A stretch of DNA of 64,000 bases from Streptomyces sulphureus DSM 40104 (GTDB lineage Bacteria; Actinomycetota; Actinomycetes; Streptomycetales; Streptomycetaceae). The stretch spans positions 62,001-126,000 of the forward strand of contig NZ_KB905819.1 in NCBI RefSeq assembly GCF_000381025.1, written 5' to 3'. Under the pieces are notes generated by a model. It searched no databases and was not told the DNA's origin. It worked only from the letters and a program-made list of their open reading frames with translations. Shown here piece after piece: positions 31,296 to 40,234 of the stretch. How positions within the stretch are numbered: the first letter of the stretch is position 1; each line of letters opens with the position of its first letter. The position numbers and the translations under genes are program-made.

Positions 31296-32588
31296 TCACA
31301 CCGCGCGCAGCAGCCGCGCCGGCTCCTCGACGCAGTCGGCGACATACCGGAGGAAGCCGCCCGCCGTCCCGCCGTCGCACACCCGGTGGTCGAAGGTGAG
31401 CGAGAGCTGCACCACTCGGCGCAGGGCGAGTTGGCCCTCGAAGGCCCACGGCTTTTCGACGACCCTGCCGACGCCGAGCATCGCCGTCTCGGGATGGTTG
31501 ACGATCGGCGTGGAGCCGTCGACGCCGAAGACGCCGTAGTTGTTGACGGTGAACGTGCCGCCGGTGAGGTCGGCCGGCGCGAGGCGGCCCTCCTGCGCGG
31601 CCTCGGTGAGCCGGCGCAGCTCGGCGGCGAGCTGCCCCGTGGTGCGCTCATGCGCGTCGCGGACGACGGGGACGACGAGCCCGCGCGGTGTCTGCGCCGC
31701 GAAGCCGAGGTGCACCTCGGGCAGCAGGACGACCTCGTTCGCCTCGGTGTCCACGGTGGAGTTGAGCTCGGGGTGGCGCGCGAGCGCCGCCGTGGCGATC
31801 CTGCCGAGGAGGGCCGCGAGGGAGATGCGCTCCTCCTCGGCCGACTCGTTGAGCGCGCGGCGCGTTTCGAGGAGCCGGGTCGCGTCCGCGTCGACCCAGC
31901 AGGTGGCGTCGGGGATCTCGCGGCGGCTGCGGGCGAGCTTCGCCGCCGTCGCGCCGCGGACTCCGGTGAGGGGGAGGCGGGTGCCCGGACTCCCCTGCCG
32001 CGCAGGCGGGTTGGCGGCGCGCTCGACGTCGGCGCGGAGGATGAGTCCCTCGGGCCCCGAGCCGTCGATCCCGCGGAGGTCGACGCCGTGTTCGCGGGCG
32101 AGTCTGCGGACGAGCGGGGAGATCACCCTGGCGGTGCGGGGAGCGCCGGACGGCTCGGGCGCGTGCGCGGGCGGCGGCGTGCGCGGGCCGCCGTCGGGCG
32201 CGCCCGGACGCACGCGCCGCCTGCGGCGCTCGGCCGGGCGGGTGCCGTAGCCGACGAGGACGTTGCCCGAGGCGCCGTCCTCGGCCGGCTCCGCCTCCGC
32301 GGGGCGCTCCGCCGAGCCGATCGTCACCAGCGGTGCACCCACCGGGAGTTCGGCGCCCTCGGCCGCGTGCCGTGCGAGGACGGTGCCGGCGTACGGGCAG
32401 GGCACCTCTACCGTCGCCTTCGCCGTCTCGACCTCGACGACGGGCGCGTCGACGTCGATCCGCTCCCCCTCGTCGACGAGCCAGCGCACCACCGTCGCCT
32501 CGGTGAGCCCCTCGCCGAGGTCGGGGAGCGCGAACTCGCTCGCGGCGAGGTCGGGTCCGGTTCGCCGCGTGTCCTGTTCGGCCGTCAT
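31296..32588 (-). CDS. bkdC: Branched-chain alpha-keto acid dehydrogenase E2 (lipoamide acyltransferase), locus 1
   Basis: A 430-residue E2 core. A lipoyl domain lies near residues 18-90 (PDLGEGLTEATVVRWLVDEGERIDVDAPVVEVETAKATVEVP, lipoylated Lys in ETAKA). A peripheral subunit-binding domain lies near 145-185 (ISPLVRRLAREHGVDLRGIDGSGPEGLILRADVERA). The acyltransferase domain ends with DHRVCDGG, the catalytic His motif. Last gene of a three-gene operon with four-base overlaps. A second set is at 42503-46259; paralog naming (bkdC or bkdH) cannot be settled here. Confidence 0.9.
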   Translation of the reverse strand: MTAEQDTRRTGPDLAASEFALPDLGEGLTEATVVRWLVDEGERIDVDAPVVEVETAKATVEVPCPYAGTVLARHAAEGAELPVGAPLVTIGSAERPAEAEPAEDGASGNVLVGYGTRPAERRRRRVRPGAPDGGPRTPPPAHAPEPSGAPRTARVISPLVRRLAREHGVDLRGIDGSGPEGLILRADVERAANPPARQGSPGTRLPLTGVRGATAAKLARSRREIPDATCWVDADATRLLETRRALNESAEEERISLAALLGRIATAALARHPELNSTVDTEANEVVLLPEVHLGFAAQTPRGLVVPVVRDAHERTTGQLAAELRRLTEAAQEGRLAPADLTGGTFTVNNYGVFGVDGSTPIVNHPETAMLGVGRVVEKPWAFEGQLALRRVVQLSLTFDHRVCDGGTAGGFLRYVADCVEEPARLLRAV

Positions 32589-33619
32589 CGCGCCTCCTTC
32601 GATGTCCACTCGCTCTCCCACTGGAGGCGGGCGACCGCGTCCAGCACCCGGTCGACACCCGGCAGATGGTGCTGCTCCAGCATCGGCGGCGGATAGGGGA
32701 TGTCGAAGCCGGTGACCCGGAGCACGGGCGCCTCCAGGTGGTGGAAGCACCGCTCGGAGAGGCGCGCGGCGAGCTCCCCGCCGGGACCGCCGAACCCCTG
32801 CGCCTCGTGGACGACGACGGCGCGGCCGGTGCGGCGGACGGAGGCGACCACCGTCTCCTCGTCGAGCGGCACGAGCGAGCGCAGGTCGACGACCTCCAGG
32901 TCCCAGCCCTCCTCGCGGGCGGCTTCCGCGGCCTGGAGGCAGACCGGAACCGAGGGGCCGTAGCCGATCAGCGTCGCGGAGGTGCCGGGCCTGCGCACCA
33001 CGGCGCGGCCCAACTCCGGTACCGGGTGCGGGGATTCGGCGTCCCACGGTTCCTTCGACCAGTAGAGGCGCTTCGGTTCGAGGAAGACCACGGGGTCGTC
33101 GGAGGCGATCGCCGCACGCAGCAGGCCGTAGGCGTCGGCGACGGTCGACGGGGTGACGACGTGGAGTCCGGGTGTCGCCGTGTAGTACGCCTCGGAGGAG
33201 TCGCTGTGGTGCTCGACGCCGCCGATGCCGCCGCCGTAGGGGATGCGGACGGTGAGCGGCATCGGCAGGGCGCCGCGGGTGCGGTTGCGCATCTTCGCCG
33301 CGTGCGAGGCGAGTTGCTCGAAGGAGGGGTAGGCGAACGCGTCGAACTGCATCTCGATGACGGGGCGCAGCCCGTACATCGCCATCCCGATGGCGGCGCC
33401 GAGGATGCCGGCCTCGGCGAGCGGGGTGTCGGTGCACCGCTCGTCGCCGAACTCGGCGGCGAGCCCGTCGGTGATGCGGAAGACGCCGCCGAGGGTGCCG
33501 ACGTCCTCGCCGAGCACGTGGACGGCCGGGTCCTCGGCGAGCGCGTCGCGCAGGGCGCGGTTGAGGGCGCGGCCGAGCGGGGTGGGCGGTGCGGTCTGCT
33601 GTGGCAGCGTCGCGGTCAT
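32585..33619 (-). CDS. bkdB: Branched-chain alpha-keto acid dehydrogenase E1 beta subunit, locus 1
   Basis: A 344-residue transketolase-like E1-beta: VHVLGEDVGTLGGVFRITDGLAAEFGDERCTDTPLAEAGILGAAIGMAMYGLRPVIEMQFDAFAYPSFEQLASHAAKMRNRT, IPYGGGIGGVEHHSDSSEAYY, VVVHEAQGFGGPGGELAARL. It pairs with E1-alpha to decarboxylate branched 2-oxo acids from Val, Leu and Ile. Both ends overlap neighbours by ATGA, so translation is coupled. Confidence 0.92.
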   Translation of the reverse strand: MTATLPQQTAPPTPLGRALNRALRDALAEDPAVHVLGEDVGTLGGVFRITDGLAAEFGDERCTDTPLAEAGILGAAIGMAMYGLRPVIEMQFDAFAYPSFEQLASHAAKMRNRTRGALPMPLTVRIPYGGGIGGVEHHSDSSEAYYTATPGLHVVTPSTVADAYGLLRAAIASDDPVVFLEPKRLYWSKEPWDAESPHPVPELGRAVVRRPGTSATLIGYGPSVPVCLQAAEAAREEGWDLEVVDLRSLVPLDEETVVASVRRTGRAVVVHEAQGFGGPGGELAARLSERCFHHLEAPVLRVTGFDIPYPPPMLEQHHLPGVDRVLDAVARLQWESEWTSKEAR

Positions 33620-34794
33620 CGGGGTCCTCCCTCGGCGGCCGCGGCGAGCTCCTCCTGCAACTGCGCCTGCTGCTGCCGGAGTTGCTGGGTGGGGCGGGCG
33701 TAGACGTGCGCGAAGAGGTCGGCCGGGTCGAGGGACGGTTCGGTGCGCATCCTGCCGCGCAGGTCGCTCGCGAGCTCCTCGGCGGCGGCGCCGACCTGTG
33801 CCGCGTGCGCCTCGGTGAGCAGGCCGCGCGCCGTCAACTCGCGCTCCACGAGGGCGATCGGGTCGTGCGCACGCCAGGCGGCGACCTCGTCGTCGGCGCG
33901 GTAGCGGGTGGCGTCGTCGGCGTTGGTGTGGGCTTCCAGGCGGTAGGTGAGCGCCTCGACGAGGACGGGGCCGCCACCCGAGCGGGCCCGGCCGAGCGCC
34001 GTGGAGAGGACCTGCCGCACCGCGGCCGCGTCGTTGCCGTCGACGAGGACGCCGGGGAGGCCGTAGCCGACGCCCTTGTGCGCGAGGCTCGGTGCCGCCG
34101 TCTGCTTGGCGAGCGGGACCGAGATGGCGAAGCCGTTGTTCTGGACGAGGAAGACGACGGGCGCCTGCCAGACGGCGGCGAAGTTGAGCGCCTCGTGGAA
34201 GTCGCCCTCGCTGGTGCCGCCGTCCCCGACGAGCGCGAGCACGGCGAGCTCGTCCCCGGCGAGGCGCGCCGCGTGCGCGAGGCCGACGGCGTGCGGGAGT
34301 TGGGTGGCGAGCGGCGTCGAGAGCGGCGCGACGCGGGTGGCGCGCGAGTCGTAGCCGCTGTGCCAGTCGCCGCGGAGGAGCGAGAGCACCTCGACGGGGT
34401 CGACGCCGCGCGCGACGGCGGCGAGCGAGTCGCGGTAGCTGGGGAAGAGCCAGTCGTCCTCGGCGAGCGCGAGGGCCGCCGCGATCTGGCACGCCTCCTG
34501 GCCCGTCGAGGAGGGGTAGACGGCGAGGCTGCCCTGTTTCGTGAGCGCCGTCGCCTGCTCGTTGTAGCGGCGGCCCTTGGCGAGGTGCCCGTGGAGCGCG
34601 AGGAGCTCGGCGTCGTCGGGGCGTGGCCCGTCGCCGAGAAGGGCGGGGGGCACGGGGAGCGGCTCGCTGCCGAGTACGCGGTAGGGGGTGTCCTGCGGGA
34701 GCAGCGAAGCGGCGTCGCCCGCGGGGCGCCATGCGGGAGGCGGGGCCGGGTGCGGGCTCGATTGCTGTGCGCCTGAGCGGTCCAGAACCGTCAT
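33616..34794 (-). CDS. bkdA: Branched-chain alpha-keto acid dehydrogenase E1 alpha subunit, locus 1
   Basis: A 392-residue ThDP-dependent E1-alpha. The ThDP/Mg motif is VGDGGTSEGDFHEALNFAAVWQAPVVFLVQNN near residues 190-220. Also visible are YPSSTGQEACQIAAALALAEDDWLFPSYRD and EALTYRLEAHTNADDATRYR (phosphorylation-loop region of eukaryotic homologues). First gene of the minus-strand operon, 358 bases from a divergent Lrp/AsnC regulator that probably controls it. Branched acyl-CoAs from this pathway feed fatty acid and polyketide primers. Confidence 0.92.
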   Translation of the reverse strand: MTVLDRSGAQQSSPHPAPPPAWRPAGDAASLLPQDTPYRVLGSEPLPVPPALLGDGPRPDDAELLALHGHLAKGRRYNEQATALTKQGSLAVYPSSTGQEACQIAAALALAEDDWLFPSYRDSLAAVARGVDPVEVLSLLRGDWHSGYDSRATRVAPLSTPLATQLPHAVGLAHAARLAGDELAVLALVGDGGTSEGDFHEALNFAAVWQAPVVFLVQNNGFAISVPLAKQTAAPSLAHKGVGYGLPGVLVDGNDAAAVRQVLSTALGRARSGGGPVLVEALTYRLEAHTNADDATRYRADDEVAAWRAHDPIALVERELTARGLLTEAHAAQVGAAAEELASDLRGRMRTEPSLDPADLFAHVYARPTQQLRQQQAQLQEELAAAAEGGPR

Positions 34795-35152
34795 GGCACC
34801 TCCTCCTCGGGTTGCTCCCCCGGGTCGGGCCGCGGCCCGGGAACGGCGGGCGGGGCTGCGGGAGTTGGGCGGGTGTCGGGGCACCGCGAACGCGGTGCGT
34901 GACGAAAGGGCGGGGCCGTCGGTGGAGCGGGGATTCGCGCCGGGGCGGCTGCCGGGTGGATTGATGCGGGACGGCGGGGCAGGTGCAGTGGAGGCGGAGC
35001 GGTTCCCGTTCGGTCGCGGGCGGGGCGCGCTCTCCATACCGATTGTTCGAGCGACGGCGCAGTTTGGCCATGGCTCGCACCCGCATGTGGACAAGCGGCA
35101 GTCGGAGACGTCTGATGAGGGCAGAGCGTCCATACAGGGGAGGACAGGGGGC
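34795..35152. promoter_or_regulatory. Divergent promoter region of the bkd operon and the Lrp/AsnC gene
   Basis: This 358-base gap holds no supportable gene. It must contain the promoters of both divergent units and the probable Lrp/AsnC binding sites. An AT-richer patch with CATACCGATTGTTCGAG lies near 35034-35054. GGGGAGGACAG just before 35153 is the RBS of the regulator. No well-formed palindrome was found. Confidence 0.5.
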
Positions 35153-35665
35153 ATGAGGGATGAACAGATGGCCACGGGCAAGGCGGAGGGTCATCCCGAT
35201 GTCGACCAGCGGCCGGCGCCCAGAGCACTAGACGCCGTCGACCGCGACATCCTCCGACTCCTCCGCGCCGACGGAAGGGCCTCGATACGCTCCGTGGCCG
35301 AGAGGGTGCATGTCTCCCGGGCCAACGCCTACGCGCGCATCAACCGCCTCATCGCCGACGGTGTGATCCGCGGCTTCGGCGCGCGGATCGACAACGAGCG
35401 GGCGGGGCAGGCGGCCTCCGCCTACATCACCCTGCGGATCGTCCAGGACTCCTGGCGCAGCGTCCGGGAGCGGCTGCGGGAGCTGCCGGGCGCCGCGCAC
35501 ATGGCGCTCGTCGGCGGGGACTGCGACGTCCTGCTCCTCGTGCACACCCAGGACAACCGTGCGCTGCGGGACCTCGTCCTCACGCGTATCCAGGCGATAC
35601 CCGAGGTGTTGAGCACGCGGACGCTGCTCGTCTTCGAGGAGAGCGAGCTGGAACCGGGGCTGTGA
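35153..35665 (+). CDS. Lrp/AsnC-family regulator, probably of the divergent bkd operon (BkdR-like)
   Basis: A 170-residue feast/famine regulator. The HTH lies near residues 25-75: ALDAVDRDILRLLRADGRASIRSVAERVHVSRANAYARINRLIADGVIRGFGARID. The RAM ligand domain follows (AYITLRIVQDSWRSVRERLRELPGAAHMALVGGDCDVLLLVHTQDN). Its divergent position from the branched-chain dehydrogenase operon is the classic layout for amino-acid-responsive control. Start taken at ATG 35153 with a strong RBS; the frame upstream is open but unsupported. Confidence 0.88.
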   Translation: MRDEQMATGKAEGHPDVDQRPAPRALDAVDRDILRLLRADGRASIRSVAERVHVSRANAYARINRLIADGVIRGFGARIDNERAGQAASAYITLRIVQDSWRSVRERLRELPGAAHMALVGGDCDVLLLVHTQDNRALRDLVLTRIQAIPEVLSTRTLLVFEESELEPGL

Positions 35666-35674
35666 GGAGCGCCG

Positions 35675-36292
35675 TCAGGTGGTGCGCAGTCCGGCGAACG
35701 CGATGCGCACCACCGCGTCGGCGATCTCGTCGCTCGTCGCCTCCGCGGCCTCGCCCGCGCCGCGTGCGGGGCGGTACCACTCGACGATCGAGTTGATCAT
35801 GCCGAAGAGGAGGCGGGTCGCGAGCCTCGGCTCCACGTCGGTGCGCAGGTCGCCCTCGGTCGCCGCCTCCTTGAGGAGGTCGGCGAGGCGCTGGTCGAAG
35901 TCGCGGCGGCGGGACATCGCCCAGCGCTCGGTGTCCGTGTTGCCCCGTACGCGCAACAGCAGTGTGACGTAGGGGAGTTCGACGGTGAGTACCTCGACGG
36001 TGCGCCTCGTGACGTGCTCCAGCCGGTCGATCGCGCGGCCCTCGCGTGCCTCCGGCTCCTCCAGGACGCCGAAGATCCCGTCGAGGGCGCGGCTTATCGC
36101 ACGCCGCAGCAGGTCCTCCTTGCCGCGGACGTGGTGGTAGATCGACGACTTGGAGATGCCGGCCGCCTTGGCGAGGTGCTCCATCGAAGTGCCGTCGTAC
36201 CCGCGCTCGTTGAAGACGCGGGCTGCGACGGTGAGGAGGGAGTCCGCCGTGTACGTGTCGCGCCGCGCTGGGGCGGGCTCGGCTTCACTCAT
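35675..36292 (-). CDS. TetR-family regulator
   Basis: A 205-residue regulator with N-terminal HTH TADSLLTVAARVFNERGYDGTSMEHLAKAAGISKSSIYHHVRGKEDLLRRAI (residues about 15-65). The C-terminal domain (LLRVRGNTDTERWAMSRRRDFDQRLADLLKEAATEGDLR) resembles TetR proteins of fatty-acid or phenylacetate catabolism (PaaR-like), with ligands often acyl-CoAs. It is convergent with the Lrp gene, ten bases apart. Targets are not identifiable here. Confidence 0.88.
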   Translation of the reverse strand: MSEAEPAPARRDTYTADSLLTVAARVFNERGYDGTSMEHLAKAAGISKSSIYHHVRGKEDLLRRAISRALDGIFGVLEEPEAREGRAIDRLEHVTRRTVEVLTVELPYVTLLLRVRGNTDTERWAMSRRRDFDQRLADLLKEAATEGDLRTDVEPRLATRLLFGMINSIVEWYRPARGAGEAAEATSDEIADAVVRIAFAGLRTT

Positions 36293-36446
36293 ACGCGTTC
36301 GGCACCTGTTTCGGGGCGCGCACGCCGGGAGCGCACGCGGGGCGGGTCGCTCGGCTCGTGGCTCGGGCCGACCGATCATTCGGTTGCAGTATCCACCACG
36401 GTCCCCGCCGGACGCACACCCGCCGGTGCGGACGGGCACGGGCCCG

Positions 36447-38099
36447 TCAGCCCGGACGGCCCGTGGAGACGGTGAGGTCGATGCGGTCCTTCGAGGGGTC
36501 GAACTCCTCGATCTGGTCGGGGCTCTGCTCCAGGACGGTGTCCTTGCCCCAGACGTTCTCGTCCTCGGTGCTGACCTCGCCGAGCTTCCAACCGGCCTTG
36601 CGGAGGCAGGACTTCACCGAGGAGAGGTCCTTCATCGTCAGGTCGGGGATGAGGACCTTGTTCTCGTCGCTGTAGCTGTCGGTGGCGTCCGTGCACTTGG
36701 TCGCGTCGATGGTGCGCGACTTGTCCGGGCCCTTGAACTTCTCGTCGGGGTCGGCCGGTTCGTTGTCGCCCGAGTCGTCCGCGTCCTTCGAGGCGCCGCC
36801 GCCCGAGCCGGTCGAGCCGCCGCCCGGCTCTGCGGGCTTCGCCGGCGGCGCGGGCCGTTCTCCCACGTCGTCGGTGCTGTCGAGGAGGCCGAGGACGAGG
36901 CCGCTGAGCATCAGCGCCACCACACCCACCGTCGCCCCCACGATGAGCCCGGTCCGCTTTTTCTTCTTCGGCGGCGGCCCGGGCTGGTGCATCGCGTACG
37001 GCGGCGGAGTGCCGACACCGGGCTGCCCGTACGGAGGGGACGGGTATCCGGGCTGCTGCATCCCGGCCGGGCCGAAGCCGGGCGGGCTGCCGAACTGCTG
37101 CGGAGGGGGCGGGGTGCCCGCGTCGTTCACCGGCGGGAAGACGGACTGCCCGACGCCAGCGCCGCTGTTGGCCGGCGGCCCCGCGCTGATGATGAGCGGG
37201 GCCGCGCCGCCCGCCGTGCCCGCGCCGACCCTCGCGCACTCCTCGTGCATCGACTCGGCCGAGGGGAAGCGCTCGTTGGGGTTCTTCCGCAGGGTGCGCG
37301 CGACGAGCGCGTCGGCCGCCGGCGGGACCGTCTGGTTGATCGAGGAGGGCGCCACCGGCTCCTCCTGGACGTGCGCGTACGCGATCGCCAGCGGCGAGTC
37401 CGCGTCGAACGGGAGCCGGCCCGTGAGCAGTTCGAAGAGCATGATGCCGACCGAGTAGAGGTCGGAGCGGGCGTCCACCCCGCGCCCGAGCGCCTGCTCG
37501 GGCGAGAGGTACTGCGGGGTGCCGACGACCATGCCCGTCTGCGTCATCGACGTGACGCCCGACTGCATCGCGCGGGCGATACCGAAGTCCATGACCTTGA
37601 CCACACCGCGCCGGGTGATCATGACGTTCCCCGGCTTGATGTCCCGATGGACGAGGCCCATCTCGTGGCTGACCTCCAGCGCCGAGAGGACGTCGCCGGT
37701 GATCTTCAGCGCCTTGTCGGCCGGCATCGCGCCGTGCTCCCTGATGTCCTCGTCGAGCACCGTGCGCAGGGGCTTGCCCTCGACGTACTCCATGACGATG
37801 TAGGGGACCATCGCGCCGTCGATCTCGTCCTCGCCCGAGTCGAAGACGGAGACGATGTTGGCGTGGGTGAGCCGCGCGACGGACTGCGCCTCCCGCCGGA
37901 ACCGCTCGCGGAACGACTGCTCCCTGCCGAGCTCCGTGTGGAGCGTCTTCACGGCGACCTGGCGGTCGAGGACCGAGTCGTGCGCGAGGTAGACGGAGGC
38001 CATGCCGCCGGCGCCGAGCAGCGACTGGAGGGTGAACCTTCCCCCGCCCACGCTGCGGCCGAGGTACTGGCCGGCCCCCTGTCCGCCGTCGTCGCTCAT
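36447..38099 (-). CDS. Membrane Ser/Thr protein kinase with one PASTA-like domain (PknB type)
   Basis: A 550-residue receptor-like kinase. The N-terminal kinase domain shows LLGAGGMASVYLA (G-loop), VAVKTL (Lys about 51), HRDIKPGNVM (catalytic loop, near 150), VMDFGIA, and activation loop MTQTGMVVGTPQYLSPEQ. A Pro/Gly-rich linker follows, then KKKKR and a transmembrane helix GLIVGATVGVVALMLSGLVLGL near 390. The extracellular part ends in one PASTA-like domain (VLIPDLTMKDLSSVKSCLRKAGW ... VLEQSP). PASTA domains sense muropeptides or lipid II. It is divergent from a second kinase. Confidence 0.9.
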   Translation of the reverse strand: MSDDGGQGAGQYLGRSVGGGRFTLQSLLGAGGMASVYLAHDSVLDRQVAVKTLHTELGREQSFRERFRREAQSVARLTHANIVSVFDSGEDEIDGAMVPYIVMEYVEGKPLRTVLDEDIREHGAMPADKALKITGDVLSALEVSHEMGLVHRDIKPGNVMITRRGVVKVMDFGIARAMQSGVTSMTQTGMVVGTPQYLSPEQALGRGVDARSDLYSVGIMLFELLTGRLPFDADSPLAIAYAHVQEEPVAPSSINQTVPPAADALVARTLRKNPNERFPSAESMHEECARVGAGTAGGAAPLIISAGPPANSGAGVGQSVFPPVNDAGTPPPPQQFGSPPGFGPAGMQQPGYPSPPYGQPGVGTPPPYAMHQPGPPPKKKKRTGLIVGATVGVVALMLSGLVLGLLDSTDDVGERPAPPAKPAEPGGGSTGSGGGASKDADDSGDNEPADPDEKFKGPDKSRTIDATKCTDATDSYSDENKVLIPDLTMKDLSSVKSCLRKAGWKLGEVSTEDENVWGKDTVLEQSPDQIEEFDPSKDRIDLTVSTGRPG

Positions 38100-38515
38100 G
38101 TGACTGCTTCCCCCTCGGCGGCGCTGCCCCCGCGCAGGTATCTGTCGGGTGTCCGGGGACGCCCGAGTGATCCGGTAACCGTGATACGCGCCCAAGTCTG
38201 CCCCAGGGCATCGCTACGTCAAGTTCGTTGCCCGTTCCGTAACCGGATGCGCAGCCTGTGACGGGGCCTTCGTCACACGGCGTAGAAGGGGTTGTGTGCC
38301 CCGTAGCCTCCTCGTCAGCGAACTTGCCAGTCGGGTGCCGCAGCCGATTTGATGGCTGCTCCGTACCTGTCCGCACACCCCCCTGCTTGGCTGTAACCTC
38401 CGTAGTCGCGGGGAGTGCAGATGAGAGCGCTGAGGACAGCGGCGGCACCAGCAGCGGAGCAGGCGAGACGCCCGGCGTACCGCCCCCGCTGACCCGATAG
38501 CGACGGCGAGGACTG
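38100..38515. other. Divergent kinase intergenic region with a candidate leader ORF
   Basis: This 416-base gap separates the two kinase genes. GTGACG...CGTCAC is a 6-bp inverted repeat around 38260. A 23-codon frame (38421-38492, MRALRTAAAPAAEQ...) preceded by GGGGAGTGCAG lies 23 bases before the second kinase start and could be a leader peptide. Promoters are expected but not clearly seen. Confidence 0.4.
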
Positions 38516-40090
38516 ATGGCACAGACGCAGGGCGCCGGGCCCCCCGGGGACTCCGACGCGACGAGCGGCTCCATGCCCGATTCGCCGGAGCTCTGGGGCA
38601 ACAACGGCCTCGTCGGCGACGGCCGCTACCGCCTGGTCCGCCGGCTCGGGCGCGGCGGCATGGCCGAGGTGTTCGGTGCCGAGGACCTGCGTCTGGGACG
38701 CACGGTCGCGGTGAAGCTGCTCCGCTCCGACCTCGCGGAGGACCCGGTCTCCAAGGCGCGGTTCACGCGCGAGGCGCAGTCCGTCGCCGGGCTCAACCAC
38801 CACGCCGTCGTCGCCGTCTACGACTCGGGCGAGGAGACGATCGGCGGCAACGTCACGCCGTACATCGTGATGGAGCTGGTCGAGGGCAGCACCATCCGCG
38901 ACCTGCTGCTGAGCGCCGAGGCGCCGCCGGCGGACCAGGCGTTGATCATTGTCTCCGGGGTGCTGGAGGCGCTCGCCTACAGCCACCAGCACGGCATCGT
39001 CCACCGGGACATCAAGCCGGCGAACGTGATCATCACGCAGCAGGGCGCCGTGAAGGTGATGGACTTCGGCATCGCCCGGGCCCTGCACGGCGCCTCCAGC
39101 ACCATGACCCAGACGGGCATGGTGATGGGCACCCCCCAGTACCTCTCCCCCGAGCAGGCGCTCGGCAAGACGGTCGACACCCGCTCCGACCTCTACGCCA
39201 CCGGCTGCCTCCTCTACGAACTCCTGACGATGCGCCCGCCGTTCACAGGCGAGACGCCGCTCTCCGTCGTCTACCAGCACGTTCAGGACGACCCGCAGCT
39301 CCCCTCCGAGGTCTCGGACGCCGTGCCGCCCGAGCTCGACGGCCTGGTGATGCGCGCCCTCGCCAAGGAGCCGGACGACCGGTTCCAGACGGCCGAGGAG
39401 ATGCGCGCCCTCACCCAGTACGCGCTCCAGATGCTCCACGAGCACGGCAGCCACACCGGCGGCGTCTGGAACACGGGCCCCGCGGGCGACAGTTCGGTGA
39501 CCCCGCCGATGGGCGTCCCCGCACCCCACCCGGCGCAGGGCGAGACCTCACAGATGGGCGCCCCCCTCCTCGACCGCCCCGACCGCGACGACGGCGGCTT
39601 CGAGGGCGGCGCACGCCCGGGCGGCAAGGGCCGCGGCTCCGGCGTCAAGTACGCGCTCTTCGCGTTCGTCGCCGTCATCGCCGTCGCGGGCGTGCTCTTC
39701 TTCGCCTTCCTGCCCAGCGGCGACGACGACTCCAAGGACCCGAAGCCGAGCCCTTCGAGCTCCGAGCCGAAGGACAAGGAGACCAGCAAGGAGCCGACTC
39801 CGACCCCCACGGAGACGGAGGAGGAGCAGCCCCCGCCGGACGACACCTACGTCCCGCCCGACCCCCCTACCGAGACCTGGCCTTCGGAGCAGCCCACCCA
39901 GCCGAGCGAGGAGCCGTCGGAGCCCACGACCAACCCCGGGACCAGCAGCGGCAACGGCGGCGGGAACGACGGCGGCGGCGACGGTGGCAACTCTCCGCCC
40001 GAGACCGACGACCCCCCGCCGACCGACGGCGACGACGAGGGCGGCGGCGAGGACAACCCCGAGGGGGGCGAGCAGCCCGGCGGCAACTGA
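38516..40090 (+). CDS. Membrane Ser/Thr protein kinase with acidic Pro/Ser-rich extracellular tail
   Basis: A 524-residue kinase. The domain near residues 38-300 has LGRGGMAEVFGA, VAVKLL, HRDIKPANVI, VMDFGIARA, and MTQTGMVMGTPQYLSPEQ. A transmembrane helix (YALFAFVAVIAVAGVLFFAFL) lies near 378-398. The outer 125 residues are an acidic, Pro/Thr/Ser/Gly-rich disordered tail with no PASTA repeat. The kinase core is very close to that of the divergent gene (same TQTGM activation loop), so the two probably arose by duplication and share substrates while sensing different signals. Confidence 0.9.
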   Translation: MAQTQGAGPPGDSDATSGSMPDSPELWGNNGLVGDGRYRLVRRLGRGGMAEVFGAEDLRLGRTVAVKLLRSDLAEDPVSKARFTREAQSVAGLNHHAVVAVYDSGEETIGGNVTPYIVMELVEGSTIRDLLLSAEAPPADQALIIVSGVLEALAYSHQHGIVHRDIKPANVIITQQGAVKVMDFGIARALHGASSTMTQTGMVMGTPQYLSPEQALGKTVDTRSDLYATGCLLYELLTMRPPFTGETPLSVVYQHVQDDPQLPSEVSDAVPPELDGLVMRALAKEPDDRFQTAEEMRALTQYALQMLHEHGSHTGGVWNTGPAGDSSVTPPMGVPAPHPAQGETSQMGAPLLDRPDRDDGGFEGGARPGGKGRGSGVKYALFAFVAVIAVAGVLFFAFLPSGDDDSKDPKPSPSSSEPKDKETSKEPTPTPTETEEEQPPPDDTYVPPDPPTETWPSEQPTQPSEEPSEPTTNPGTSSGNGGGNDGGGDGGNSPPETDDPPPTDGDDEGGGEDNPEGGEQPGGN

Positions 40091-40118
40091 CCGCTGAAGC
40101 AAGCCGTTTGACAGCAAC

Positions 40119-40149
40119 CGGAGCCGGTCCTGCCGCAGGGCCGGCTCCG
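40119..40149 (+). terminator. Terminator hairpin after the second kinase gene
   Basis: CGGAGCCGG and CCGGCTCCG form the outer stem, and CCTG with CAGG extends it to a 3-base loop. No U-tract follows, as is common in Streptomyces. Confidence 0.6.
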
Positions 40150-40234
40150 CTGTGTGCGCGCCGCTCCCACCGGGGGCGCAGGTCGCCATCTGTGCGCCCC
40201 TGAGTTGCCTCGTGTGTGACGTGTGTGACCTACG

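Noticed and set aside
36150..38261. Long plus-strand frame opposite the PASTA kinase
   Set aside because: The minus strand encodes a kinase with complete catalytic motifs; the plus frame has no domain.
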